From Atopobiaceae bacterium (GTDB lineage Bacteria > Actinomycetota > Coriobacteriia > Coriobacteriales > Atopobiaceae): a stretch of 40,536 nucleotides of DNA. Numbering within the stretch: position 1 is the stretch's first letter; each line of letters begins with the position of its first letter. Shown piece after piece: positions 1 through 7,538 of this stretch. A program made the position numbers and the translations under genes. Below the pieces are notes generated by a model, which saw only the letters and a list, made by a program, of their open reading frames with translations, did not search any database and was not told the origin of the DNA. The stretch covers positions 1 to 40,536 of the forward strand of contig JAFWKQ010000015.1 in the NCBI GenBank assembly GCA_017545665.1, in the 5' to 3' direction.

Positions 1-70
1 AGTGAGCGAGCGAAGCGAGCGCGGAGCCGCGCGCGGTCCGGCGCGGGCGCGTGGTGCGGGCTGTCAACTG
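1..70. repeat. Composite palindromic element, cut by window start
   Basis: The first 30 bases (AGTGAGCGAGCGAAGCGAGC then GCGGAGCCGC) match the right two thirds of a core that recurs at 7378-7494, 9583-9682, 32085-32169, about 38737-38833 and 40399-40506. The following GC-rich stretch to about position 70 would be the right arm; the left arm lies outside the window. It begins just past the stop codon of the minus-strand uridine kinase gene, so it could end that transcript. Confidence 0.7.
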
Positions 71-72
71 CT

Positions 73-681
73 TTAGCGGTTGTTTATGTATGAGAGAAGC
101 ACATCTTGCGCGACGTCGTTGGTATACGTCGCGGGGATAACAATGTTTGCGAAGATTTTGGACGGTTCCACGAACAGGTAATGCATGGGTCTTACCGTGG
201 CAAGATACTGGTCCATTACGCTTTGCACGCTACGGCCACGCTCCTCGACGTCGCGCTTGAGACGTCGCAAAATGCGTATGTCGGCGTCTACGTCCACGAA
301 GACCTTGATGTCCATAAGGTTGCGCAGGCGCTCGTCTGCGAGCACCATGATTCCCTCTACCAGAATAATGGGGGAGGGTGTAACGGTCGTGGTCTGTGGC
401 ACGCGGTTATGTTGCGAAAAGTCGTAGGTCGGAACCTCTATGCTCCTGCCAGCCTTAAGCTCCTCGAGGTGATGCACCAAGAGGTCCGTCTCGTATGCGT
501 CCGGGTGATCGTAATTGAGCTTTGCGCGCTCTTCGTAGGGCATGTTGTCGTGAGCGCGATAATAGCTGTCGTGCGCGATAAAGGTCGCCTTACCCTCAAG
601 CTTGCTCATGACTGCTTTCGCAAATGTGGTCTTTCCGCTTCCCGTGCCACCCGCAATACCCACGACTAAAACGTCTTGCAT
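73..681 (-). CDS. udk: Uridine kinase (uridine/cytidine monophosphokinase)
   Basis: Cytosolic P-loop kinase of pyrimidine salvage, phosphorylating uridine and cytidine to UMP and CMP with a nucleoside triphosphate. The Walker A loop GGTGSGKTT follows the first beta strand (residues 11-19). HDSYYR, NYDHPDAYET and VPTYDFSQHNR are family motifs for base and sugar binding, followed by RLKRDVEERGRS. Length (202 residues) is normal for the family. I chose the ATG at 681 because GGGAG lies five bases before it; an in-frame GTG at 702 would only add seven residues overlapping the previous gene. The start is two bases after the stop of the ArsC-like gene, so the two are probably translationally coupled. 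It is the last gene of the operon running down from 4061 or 7262. Thymidine kinase at 29940 is a second salvage kinase in this window. Confidence 0.93.
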   Translation of the reverse strand: MQDVLVVGIAGGTGSGKTTFAKAVMSKLEGKATFIAHDSYYRAHDNMPYEERAKLNYDHPDAYETDLLVHHLEELKAGRSIEVPTYDFSQHNRVPQTTTVTPSPIILVEGIMVLADERLRNLMDIKVFVDVDADIRILRRLKRDVEERGRSVQSVMDQYLATVRPMHYLFVEPSKIFANIVIPATYTNDVAQDVLLSYINNR

Positions 682-683
682 GC

Positions 684-1025
684 TTACTCCCATTCCTTCC
701 ACAGGTCGGGCGCGAAGCCTACGGTTGCCAATCGGCCATTACGTACGATTGGGGTGCGAATGACTTGCTGGTTCTCCAACAATACGTCCGGAAGCATTTG
801 TGTGGGTGTGTGCTGCACAAGTGCGACTGCATAGGCATCCTTGGCGTTTTTGTCTATAAGCGAATCGTAGCTGCCTATTGCGCGGGCAACCGAGTCAAGC
901 TCGCCCTTTGACATTCCCTTTTGGCGCATGTCTATGTACTGGAAGCGTATGCGGCGCTCCTTGAACCAGCGCTCGGCCTTACGTGAGTCGCTGCTCTTCT
1001 TGCTGCCAAAGATCTGTATGTTCAT
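684..1025 (-). CDS. ArsC/Spx-family thioredoxin-fold protein without the catalytic cysteine
   Basis: A 113-residue protein with the fold signature of the arsenate reductase/Spx family: an N-terminal strand (MNIQIFG), the helix after the active-site loop (SRKAERWFKERRI), IDMRQKGMSKGEL, and a C-terminal RTPIVRNGRLATVGF segment typical of the cis-proline region. Family members normally have a cysteine in the loop after the first strand. Here the loop reads GSKKSSDSRKA and there is no cysteine anywhere in the protein, so classical thiol-based arsenate reduction looks impossible. AGGAGG lies just upstream of the chosen ATG at 1025; longer in-frame starts run back into the deacetylase gene. It sits 47 bases after the deacetylase and two bases before udk. 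Its role is unknown; it may bind a partner protein, as Spx does, rather than catalyse. Confidence 0.8.
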   Translation of the reverse strand: MNIQIFGSKKSSDSRKAERWFKERRIRFQYIDMRQKGMSKGELDSVARAIGSYDSLIDKNAKDAYAVALVQHTPTQMLPDVLLENQQVIRTPIVRNGRLATVGFAPDLWKEWE

Positions 1026-1072
1026 GCTGCCTCCTCTCGTATGCTTGCCTTTTAAGTTGCCCACGTCCGAGT

Positions 1073-1975
1073 TTAGTTGCCGATGCCATGATGAGGCACG
1101 CACGTGGAGCGGTCGATGGGCGCGAATTCGTATCCCTCCTGCTTGAAGTATTCAATAATGCGCGGTAGGGCCTCCACGGTACTCTCCTTTGCCACACCAT
1201 CGTGCATGAGGAACACGATGCTCTTGTAGCCATAGGAGGTGTCGGCCATCGATGCCTCAACGAGCTCGTCTGCGGTGTGTTCTGCGCCGTCGCCGCAGCT
1301 GGCGTCCCAGTCGTAATACTGATAGCCAGCATCCTGAACTTCCTGCGCAAGCTCGGTCATAATGCCTTTGGTGTAGTTGGCGCTGATGGTGTTGGAGGAA
1401 CCGCCCGGGAAGCGAATGAAGCAGGGGACGTAGCCAATTTGACTGCGCACGACGTCTGCGATTTGGTTGAGATCGTTCCAGTATGCGTCAACCGAGGCGT
1501 ACACCTTGTCGTAGTCGTGGGTGTAGGTATGCATGCCAATGGTGTGACCGGCCTCATGGCACTTGGCAATCATGGGGAAGTAGTCCGGGTGCATGCCCGT
1601 TACGAAGAAGGTCGCCTTAATGCCGTAGCGGTCGAGGACGTCCAGTACGCGTTGGGTGTTCTCGGATGGTCCGTCATCAAAGGTGAGGTATACCGTCTTG
1701 GTTGCCGGCGCCTCAAAGTTCCAGTCCTTGCGTGTGGGGTCCACCGCAAAGTCGGCAGCGCGCGTGTCGGGGGATTGTTGTTGCGCGGTTGCGGAACTGG
1801 AGCCATCCGTCGCGTTGCTTGAGGACGTGCTCTCCAGATCGGTTTGTGTGGGACTTGCCTGCTGCTGCGAACCGTCGGCCCCACCTTCTTGCGAAGCTGG
1901 GGCATGACCGCATGCACAGAGGATGCCAAGACAGAGAAGGACGGCAAGAACCGTGCACGCTAGGCACTTTTTCAT
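1073..1975 (-). CDS. Polysaccharide deacetylase (NodB domain) lipoprotein
   Basis: Carbohydrate esterase family 4 enzyme predicted to remove acetyl groups from an N-acetylated surface glycan outside the cell. Residues 1-22 are a lipoprotein signal with lipobox LCAC, cysteine 22 being lipidated. Residues about 23-90 are a Ser/Gln/Thr-rich linker. The NodB domain follows, with all the classic motifs: TFDDGP at 98-103 (catalytic base and metal aspartates), HTYTH with metal-binding His149 and His153, RFPGGSSN, DWDASCGD and a final FLMHDG. The 300-residue length fits one catalytic domain. A GAAAGGAAA ribosome site precedes the ATG, which overlaps the end of the upstream glycosyltransferase gene by four bases (ATGA). 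Close linkage to a GT2 and an aminotransferase suggests that it trims the glycan they help build, rather than peptidoglycan, although peptidoglycan remains possible. Confidence 0.9.
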   Translation of the reverse strand: MKKCLACTVLAVLLCLGILCACGHAPASQEGGADGSQQQASPTQTDLESTSSSNATDGSSSATAQQQSPDTRAADFAVDPTRKDWNFEAPATKTVYLTFDDGPSENTQRVLDVLDRYGIKATFFVTGMHPDYFPMIAKCHEAGHTIGMHTYTHDYDKVYASVDAYWNDLNQIADVVRSQIGYVPCFIRFPGGSSNTISANYTKGIMTELAQEVQDAGYQYYDWDASCGDGAEHTADELVEASMADTSYGYKSIVFLMHDGVAKESTVEALPRIIEYFKQEGYEFAPIDRSTCVPHHGIGN

Positions 1976-2967
1976 AGCGTTTCCTTTCGTTCATCCTTGC
2001 TGTTTTTGCCGTGTTCGTGCTGAGCGTTAAGCACCTCGTCGGTGCTTTGGCGAATGTAGTACTGCGGTGCGTTGTTGATGCTCATAAAAATGCGCCCCAC
2101 ATATTCGCCAACCATGCCTATCATCATCATAATCATTCCTCCCATAAGCATGAGGAGGCATACGATGGATGACCAACCGGCGTCGATGTCGTCGCGCAAT
2201 ACTAGCTTCTGAATGAAGACGAACAGTCCTATCAAGAAGCCAAGAGCTGCAAAGACACAGCCTATAAAGACGGAAATGCGCAAGGGCTTTACCGAGAACG
2301 AGGTGAATCCGTTAAGCCAGAGACCGAGGAGCTTGCCAAGCGAGTAGCCGCTTTCGCCGGACACGCGGCTCTTGTGCTCAACGGGAACGGGAGCGACTGA
2401 CGTGCAGCACTGTAGCATGAGCCCATCCACGTAAGGGTAGGGACCCTTGTACGAAAGCACGCGATCAATAACGCCACGCGTAGTTGCAAGGTAGCTCGAA
2501 AGGTATATGCCCTTGGGCTTGCCTATGAGTATCTCGGCCATCTTGTCGTTTGCCTTGCTCCCGAGCTTGCGAAAGAGCGACGCGTAGGCGTTTTCCGGAT
2601 AGGATGCGTATACCAGGTCCACGCTTCCGCCAAGGGTGTCAATGAGCTTGAACACCTCGCCCGGGGGAGTCTGGCCATCGTCGTCGAGTGAGACAATAAT
2701 GTCGCCTTTTGCCTGCCCGTACCCGGCAATGAGCGCGGCGTGCTGGCCAAAGTTGTGTGTCATGCAAAAGCCATGGGCGTTGGGATGCTTGGCACAGATA
2801 TCCAGTATGACGTTCCACGTATCGTCGGGTGGATTGTCGTTTACCAATATGACCTCTGCGTCGTAGCGTCCGTCGTCTTTTACCACGGCAAATATGTCGT
2901 CAACAACCTGACCTACGGTCTCGTTGCTGTGGTAACAAGGAATAACAAAGCTGATGAGCTGCCTCAA
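1972..2967 (-). CDS. Family 2 glycosyltransferase, CsbB/ArnC-like, membrane anchored
   Basis: GT-A fold glycosyltransferase (residues about 5-225) followed by two transmembrane helices (about 230-255 and 265-290), the plan of CsbB, GtrB, ArnC and DPM1, which move a sugar from a nucleotide donor to undecaprenyl phosphate on the cytoplasmic face. Visible motifs are FVIPCYHSNET, VNDNPPDDTW and the metal-binding SLDDDGQTPP. The start is a TTG at 2967 preceded by a good AGGAG. It overlaps the stop of the upstream aminotransferase gene as TTGA, and its own stop overlaps the deacetylase start, so all three should be translated together. Enzymes of this shape usually work with a GtcA-like flippase and a YfhO-like extracellular transferase. 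YfhO is two genes upstream, but no flippase is seen here. The exact sugar cannot be read from the sequence. Confidence 0.9.
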   Translation of the reverse strand: MRQLISFVIPCYHSNETVGQVVDDIFAVVKDDGRYDAEVILVNDNPPDDTWNVILDICAKHPNAHGFCMTHNFGQHAALIAGYGQAKGDIIVSLDDDGQTPPGEVFKLIDTLGGSVDLVYASYPENAYASLFRKLGSKANDKMAEILIGKPKGIYLSSYLATTRGVIDRVLSYKGPYPYVDGLMLQCCTSVAPVPVEHKSRVSGESGYSLGKLLGLWLNGFTSFSVKPLRISVFIGCVFAALGFLIGLFVFIQKLVLRDDIDAGWSSIVCLLMLMGGMIMMMIGMVGEYVGRIFMSINNAPQYYIRQSTDEVLNAQHEHGKNSKDERKETL

Positions 2968-4061
2968 AGCTGCTCTCCTCTCTGCAGGTCGGACAAAAGA
3001 GAGAGGACCTGCATGATGGTCTTGTCACGCGTTTGTGCGTTAAGCGGAAGATTGAGAATGGACCGTTCGTTTTCCTCCGCTCCAGGATATGAGCCCGTGT
3101 CGCCAAGCATGGGAGCTATGCTGGGATACCAGTCCGAGATGGGAATGCCCTCCCGCAGGCACGCGTCAATAAGCGGACGATGCACCCCTGGACGAACGAA
3201 GAAAGAGAAACGCCAGGGAACGGAGCCAGGGCAATAGGGGAACGTGTGCGCATTCCTTGGCCGGGCGTTTGTCCATACTTGTTCGCAGGAAGCAAGGAGC
3301 TCCCGACGCGTTTTTACGGTGTTGTCCAAACTATCCAGAGAATCGCGGACGGAGCTCTTTTCGCTCTCGCTGAGCCTAAACAGGAAGAGGCTTCGTGACG
3401 CGGTGGGCAATACCTCGTATATGGCCTTGTCTAAGGCGCCATCGGGATAAGAGCGCAAGGTGCGGTAGACCTTGCTAAACAGCGTTTCCGTTTGCTCCGT
3501 TTGGCTGCTGCGAAGCGGTAGGTCGCGTTCGAGTTCCTTTGCCCAGGTAAGAGAATCGGACTCGCTTGTAAGAAATCCTCCAAATCCAACCTCGACGACC
3601 TTGGCGTACCCTGTGCTAAAGACGGCGTAGTCACCTGCCGTACCCAGCGCATAACCGTCAAGTGGACCACCCACATACGTACCACCCATGGCACTCGCAC
3701 AGTCTTCAATGAGGATCACGTCCTGCTCATGGCAGAGTGTTTGGATGCGGTGCATATCGGCCACTGGCTGTCCGTACATGTGGGGAACGAGGAGGACGTC
3801 GGGACGATGCTCATCGAACGCTTGCTTGACGAGGTCGAAAGTGAGGTTGCCGTCGACGGGTGAGACGTCTGCCAGGCGTACGGACCAATTTGCGTAAAGC
3901 GCGGGATAAAGCGCCGCGTAGCACACGTTTGCCGGGGCAAGCAGGGTATGTTGCTGGCCGTCTGCGGCCTTGCGTTGCGAAGCGCAATGCAGAAGCGCGA
4001 GGTAAATGGCCGTCGCGCCACGGCCTGTAATAACAGAGTGCTTTTGTTGCAGTTGCTTCAT
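2964..4061 (-). CDS. DegT/DnrJ/EryC1-like PLP-dependent aminotransferase
   Basis: Fold type I aminotransferase-like protein of 365 residues, resembling the sugar aminotransferases that install an amino group on nucleotide-activated keto sugars. The glycine-rich TGRGATAIYLAL near the N terminus binds cofactor phosphate. IEDCASAMG carries the aspartate that pairs with the PLP ring (Asp120 in this numbering), and STGYAKVVEVGFGG carries the probable Schiff-base lysine (Lys154). The motif spacing is normal, but the lysine context is somewhat divergent. I chose the second of two close ATGs because the AAGGA site lies seven bases from it but only one from the ATG at 4067. It opens a tightly coupled set with the GT2 and deacetylase. 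No dehydratase or epimerase for making a keto sugar is nearby, so the substrate is uncertain. Confidence 0.82.
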   Translation of the reverse strand: MKQLQQKHSVITGRGATAIYLALLHCASQRKAADGQQHTLLAPANVCYAALYPALYANWSVRLADVSPVDGNLTFDLVKQAFDEHRPDVLLVPHMYGQPVADMHRIQTLCHEQDVILIEDCASAMGGTYVGGPLDGYALGTAGDYAVFSTGYAKVVEVGFGGFLTSESDSLTWAKELERDLPLRSSQTEQTETLFSKVYRTLRSYPDGALDKAIYEVLPTASRSLFLFRLSESEKSSVRDSLDSLDNTVKTRRELLASCEQVWTNARPRNAHTFPYCPGSVPWRFSFFVRPGVHRPLIDACLREGIPISDWYPSIAPMLGDTGSYPGAEENERSILNLPLNAQTRDKTIMQVLSLLSDLQRGEQL

Positions 4062-4161
4062 GTGCATGTCCTTGTAATTGCGTGAGTCGAGTATACCGCA
4101 TGCAGGTTGGAGGCACCTTATTTGCACAAGGCCAGAGTGAAGGAAGTGGGTAGGTCGTTGA

Positions 4162-4387
4162 ACTTGCTCAGAATGCGCGCCGTGAGGGAAGACTTCCAGC
4201 GGCCGGGTTTGCTGGATTTGCGAACGGTGCGGGACAATTTGCTGAGAAACGCCACACTGTGGCTAATTCCAGCAACCGCGTCAATCGATTTGCTGGGAAA
4301 CGCCACACTGTGGCCGATTAGGGCAACTCCCATCGCACCGTTCTTGATTCGAGCAAACGCTGCCGCACCGTTCGCAATCTCAGCAAA
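4162..4387. repeat. Array of about 25-nt half-sites, some paired as palindromes (locus 1)
   Basis: The 384 bases between the YfhO gene and the aminotransferase gene hold no believable gene but an ordered repeat array. Two palindromes of type A (4238-4275 and 4289-4326) have arms TTTGCTG(A/G)GAAACGCCACA facing TGTGGCnnATT...AGCAA. Type B units, TTTGCT...GCGAACGGTGCG, run forward at 4208-4233 and inverted at 4334-4357 and 4363-4387. A degenerate copy begins at 4162. The same two unit types recur at 26437-26665. The array could act as an operator field, a transcript-stabilising structure or a non-autonomous repeat. An open frame crosses it on each strand, but the translation simply follows the repeats. 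Confidence 0.85.
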
Positions 4388-4445
4388 CCCAACGGCCTCG
4401 CAGTCTTGCTGCACGCAATCTTGGCAATCACCATGTTTCCAGATG

Positions 4446-7262
4446 CTAGGCTGCTTGACGCCTGAGGACAAGAGCCAGTACAGCCAGAGCAATCAAACCC
4501 GCACCCGTAACGGCAAAGCCTGTTACAATGCCAGGCGTTTGGTAGCGAAGCTCGATGTCGTGATGGCCAGCCGCAAGGTCAAGCGCCATGAAGCCCGTAT
4601 CGCCACAAAGCAGGGGAGTCTCCTTGCCGTCCACGTAGGCCGTCCATCCCGTGCTATAGGCAACGGTGAGCAGGAGGGTTTGGTTTTGCTCAAGATCTAT
4701 GTTGCCCGTAAGGCGGTTGCAACCCTGCTTGACGTTTTGCAGCGTCGCCGCACCGCGCTGGTGCATCCATTCGTCAAAATGTGCATGGGTCTGCGTGAGC
4801 ACCTGCATGTTGTCATAGGTATAGATACCCGGCTTGTCAAACGTGACGGTTATGTTGGTTACGGGCTGCTCCGCATACCCTATGTTCACAAGCCAGGTGT
4901 CTTTCCCTCCATACATATGGTTGCTGGGAAGGCTGTTGGGCAAAAAACCCGTCATGGTGGTTGCGTTGCCGCGCATGGATATTTCGTAGTCAATGGGCTC
5001 GACGTACGAGAGATCCTGCAGCATCAGGTTTGCTCGGTAATGCCACGGCAGGTCTTTTATTTGCTCCTCGGGTACAAGCTTGGAGGGCAAAGCGTTCTCA
5101 TACTCCAGATTGGTAAGGTACACATATGTGTTTGCCTGTGCGCTACCCTTACAGGAAAACGTGATGGAAGAGTTGGGCTCGCTCACCACAAAGCGGCCTT
5201 CTTGCGCGTCAACGCCCGATGACGACAAAACCTCAAACGGGACGGAAGAATCCTCAAACTGCAGCGACGACGGGGAGACAAACTCCGCGCCTTCCGTTTT
5301 CCGATCCCTGTCGTTCGGTCCCATCTTGTCATCTTCGAGCACAACCGATTGCAGGAGTGCCTGTTGGCGCTGCATGGGCGTAAGGGATAGGTAGTCACTG
5401 TGCATAAGCGCCTTGTCGAACGCGATTCCAAGAGGCAGCGAGTTCTTCGCCTCGACGACCTGATGGTTGAGCCCCATAACGTCACGCTGCGCAACCACGT
5501 TTTGGACAGGGTACCCAAAGGGAAGTGAGTCGGTGCCGTCATTGCGGTAGACGTAGTATCTCACCCCAAGCAATGCCATGAGGTCCGAACGTCCCTGCAG
5601 GCTCACATACCTAAAGTTGATGTTGTCGCCTGCGATGGCAAGCTCGGTATGAAACCTGTCCACGCGGTCGTTGTATACGCTGTTGTAGAAGTCTATGCCT
5701 TGTAGACCTAACACCAAGCTGTTGTTGGGGATGCGGTGGACCATCGCCTTGGGGAGCCATCCCTCGTCGTAGCGCCACCACTGGTCTTGCGCAACATCGA
5801 GGGCGGGACTGTCGTTCGAGGCGCTTGTGAGCTTGGGATATGCCATGCCAAGAGGGGTTTGGGAGCTACCTATGCCGTCTTCTTGAGAAGACAGGAAGTA
5901 AAACCCGTTGACGGCAAGCGTAACGCAGAGCGCAAGAAGAAGTGGCAGGCGGCTGCGGGTGCTCTGCGTAAGGGTGCCAAGAAGCACGAGAGCACACAGC
6001 ATTGCCGCAAAGCCGGCAACGTTTGCCTCGCTGCGGCAATAGGGGATAAGAAACAGCAGTGCGTAACATGCACAGCCCAGTGCCATTCGTTTGCGCAAGA
6101 CACCATCTGCCTTAAGGAGCTCAGGAACGCTGCGAACGAGGATTAATGCCATGCACAGGTTATAGGCCCATGCCCAGCGGTTGGACGCATAGTTAAACCC
6201 ATTGAAGACGCTTCCAACCTGGGGGATGAGCATGAATGCGGTGAGCACTATAAATACCAGTTTGAGCTCACCGTTCTTCTTCTTTTGAGAAAAGAGTGCG
6301 ATGCATCCAAAGAGCGCTAAGCCGCCAAAGCCTTGGTAGGTGTCGCTACCCACCTCGTCTGTTGAGAGGAAGCCCGAAAAGAAGTCCATGTAGTACAGAG
6401 GACTATACAAGAGGGGTACGGTGGTTGCCTGGTCCACCAGTCGATTCATGCCAAGAAGTGCCGATACGGCTGGCACGATGGCAAAGCCAGCGATTACGAG
6501 GCACAGAATCACAAGACCTGCAAAGATCACGACCCATCTGAGGAATCTTCCAACCGTAAGGTGAGGGCGCTCCACCATCACCACCCGAACGACAAGGTAT
6601 CCAACCAAAAGCAGGCATGCCATATAGGTGAAGTAATATGACATGATGGCTAGTGCGGAGAGCGACGCAACAAAGACCCAGGGCTTCTTGTGTGCGAGGA
6701 TGCGCTCAGCGCCCGCAAGGATAACGGGAAAGAGCATGAGCGCATGAAGTCCGCTGCTCCATCGCACGCCGGTGAGCCCAGCGCCGCAAAGAGCATACAA
6801 GAGGGCACCAATGACGGTACCCGTCTTGTTCTCGCCACGCGTGCGGCAATAGAACACGAATGCAAGGCCACTGAGGTAGAGCCTGAGCAAAACGAGCAGT
6901 TGGAAGACCCACTCGCTCAAGGAGGGCGGCGTAATTGCGGAAACAAGGTTGAGCGGGTCCAAAAAGACATCGAATGTCGTGGGGATATCCGCTCCGTAGC
7001 CGCTGCACCATTCCCACAGCGGAACCTGTAGTCCTTGTCCCGAGAAAAGACTCCCTACTATGCTGCGAATCCACTGGCCTTCGTATATGAAGAACGGATA
7101 GTACTGGCCCAGTCCGTCGATGTTCCAAATGATTTCGCGGCCGCTCGAGAAGAGGCCGAAGAACACAAGTAGCGCACACGGAATAAACAGTACCGAATAG
7201 GCCCTATAGCACGACCCACGCCGTACGAATTCCTGTTCCTTGCGTGCCAGAAAGCCTGCCAT
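4446..7262 (-). CDS. YfhO-family multi-spanning membrane glycosyltransferase
   Basis: A 938-residue integral membrane protein of the YfhO family (GT-C type). In the Bacillus/Listeria three-component scheme, YfhO takes a sugar from undecaprenyl phosphate and adds it to a surface polymer such as lipoteichoic acid outside the cell. The first 480 or so residues hold about a dozen hydrophobic helices; the early loop IWNIDGLGQYYPFF is typical of the family (acidic residue in the first extracellular loop). Residues about 490-905 form a soluble extracellular domain, and a last helix near 912-932 ends in basic residues. Length is close to the Bacillus protein. A GGAAAG site precedes the ATG. It stands upstream of the DegT/GT2/deacetylase genes on the same strand but is separated from them by the repeat array, so co-transcription is likely but not certain. 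Confidence 0.88.
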   Translation of the reverse strand: MAGFLARKEQEFVRRGSCYRAYSVLFIPCALLVFFGLFSSGREIIWNIDGLGQYYPFFIYEGQWIRSIVGSLFSGQGLQVPLWEWCSGYGADIPTTFDVFLDPLNLVSAITPPSLSEWVFQLLVLLRLYLSGLAFVFYCRTRGENKTGTVIGALLYALCGAGLTGVRWSSGLHALMLFPVILAGAERILAHKKPWVFVASLSALAIMSYYFTYMACLLLVGYLVVRVVMVERPHLTVGRFLRWVVIFAGLVILCLVIAGFAIVPAVSALLGMNRLVDQATTVPLLYSPLYYMDFFSGFLSTDEVGSDTYQGFGGLALFGCIALFSQKKKNGELKLVFIVLTAFMLIPQVGSVFNGFNYASNRWAWAYNLCMALILVRSVPELLKADGVLRKRMALGCACYALLFLIPYCRSEANVAGFAAMLCALVLLGTLTQSTRSRLPLLLALCVTLAVNGFYFLSSQEDGIGSSQTPLGMAYPKLTSASNDSPALDVAQDQWWRYDEGWLPKAMVHRIPNNSLVLGLQGIDFYNSVYNDRVDRFHTELAIAGDNINFRYVSLQGRSDLMALLGVRYYVYRNDGTDSLPFGYPVQNVVAQRDVMGLNHQVVEAKNSLPLGIAFDKALMHSDYLSLTPMQRQQALLQSVVLEDDKMGPNDRDRKTEGAEFVSPSSLQFEDSSVPFEVLSSSGVDAQEGRFVVSEPNSSITFSCKGSAQANTYVYLTNLEYENALPSKLVPEEQIKDLPWHYRANLMLQDLSYVEPIDYEISMRGNATTMTGFLPNSLPSNHMYGGKDTWLVNIGYAEQPVTNITVTFDKPGIYTYDNMQVLTQTHAHFDEWMHQRGAATLQNVKQGCNRLTGNIDLEQNQTLLLTVAYSTGWTAYVDGKETPLLCGDTGFMALDLAAGHHDIELRYQTPGIVTGFAVTGAGLIALAVLALVLRRQAA

Positions 7263-7377
7263 GTTTTAACTTTCCATCTTTGAACTGGGTGTGTGAAGAT
7301 ATGAATGAGTTTAGCATCCCATGGATGTCATTTTGAGGCTATGCCCAAAAAGCGAGGATATACCAAAAAGGAAAAAA

Positions 7378-7494
7378 GTTGACGCTCACGCCCCGCCACC
7401 ACGACCGCCCGCGAGTGGCGACTCACGGAGTGAGCGAGCGAAGCGAGCGCGGAGCCAATTGCGGCGGTCGTGGTAGCGGGGCGTGAGCGTCAAC
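7378..7494. repeat. Composite palindromic element with terminator-like T-run
   Basis: Two 32-base arms (7378-7409 and 7463-7494) are inverted copies with a single mismatch, flanking a core that runs GTGGCGACTCACGGAGTGAG, CGAGCGAAGCGAGCG, CGGAGCC. The core is shared with five other loci in the window, while the arms are not. On the minus strand the structure is followed by TTTTTTCCTTTTT, so at this locus it could also stop read-through from the pyruvate kinase gene towards the YfhO gene. It lies just downstream of an ordinary pyk terminator. Confidence 0.85.
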
Positions 7495-7495
7495 G

Positions 7496-7532
7496 AAAAG
7501 GACCCGCGTGTAACCATGCACGCGGGTCTTTT
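7496..7532 (-). terminator. Rho-independent terminator of pyk
   Basis: A perfect 10-bp stem (GACCCGCGTG at 7501-7510 pairing with CACGCGGGTC at 7519-7528) with an 8-base loop lies six bases after the pyk stop. Reading the minus strand, the stem is followed by CTTTTC. It is the clearest classical terminator in the window. Confidence 0.8.
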
Positions 7533-7538
7533 GGGCCT

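Noticed and set aside
684..1025. Arsenate reductase of an ars operon
   Set aside because: The catalytic cysteine is absent and no arsenite exporter or ArsR-like regulator is nearby.
4107..5222. A long plus-strand open frame across the half-site array and the end of the YfhO gene
   Set aside because: It lies antisense to a well-supported membrane protein gene, its first third is a translation of the repeats, and it has no family motif or ribosome site.
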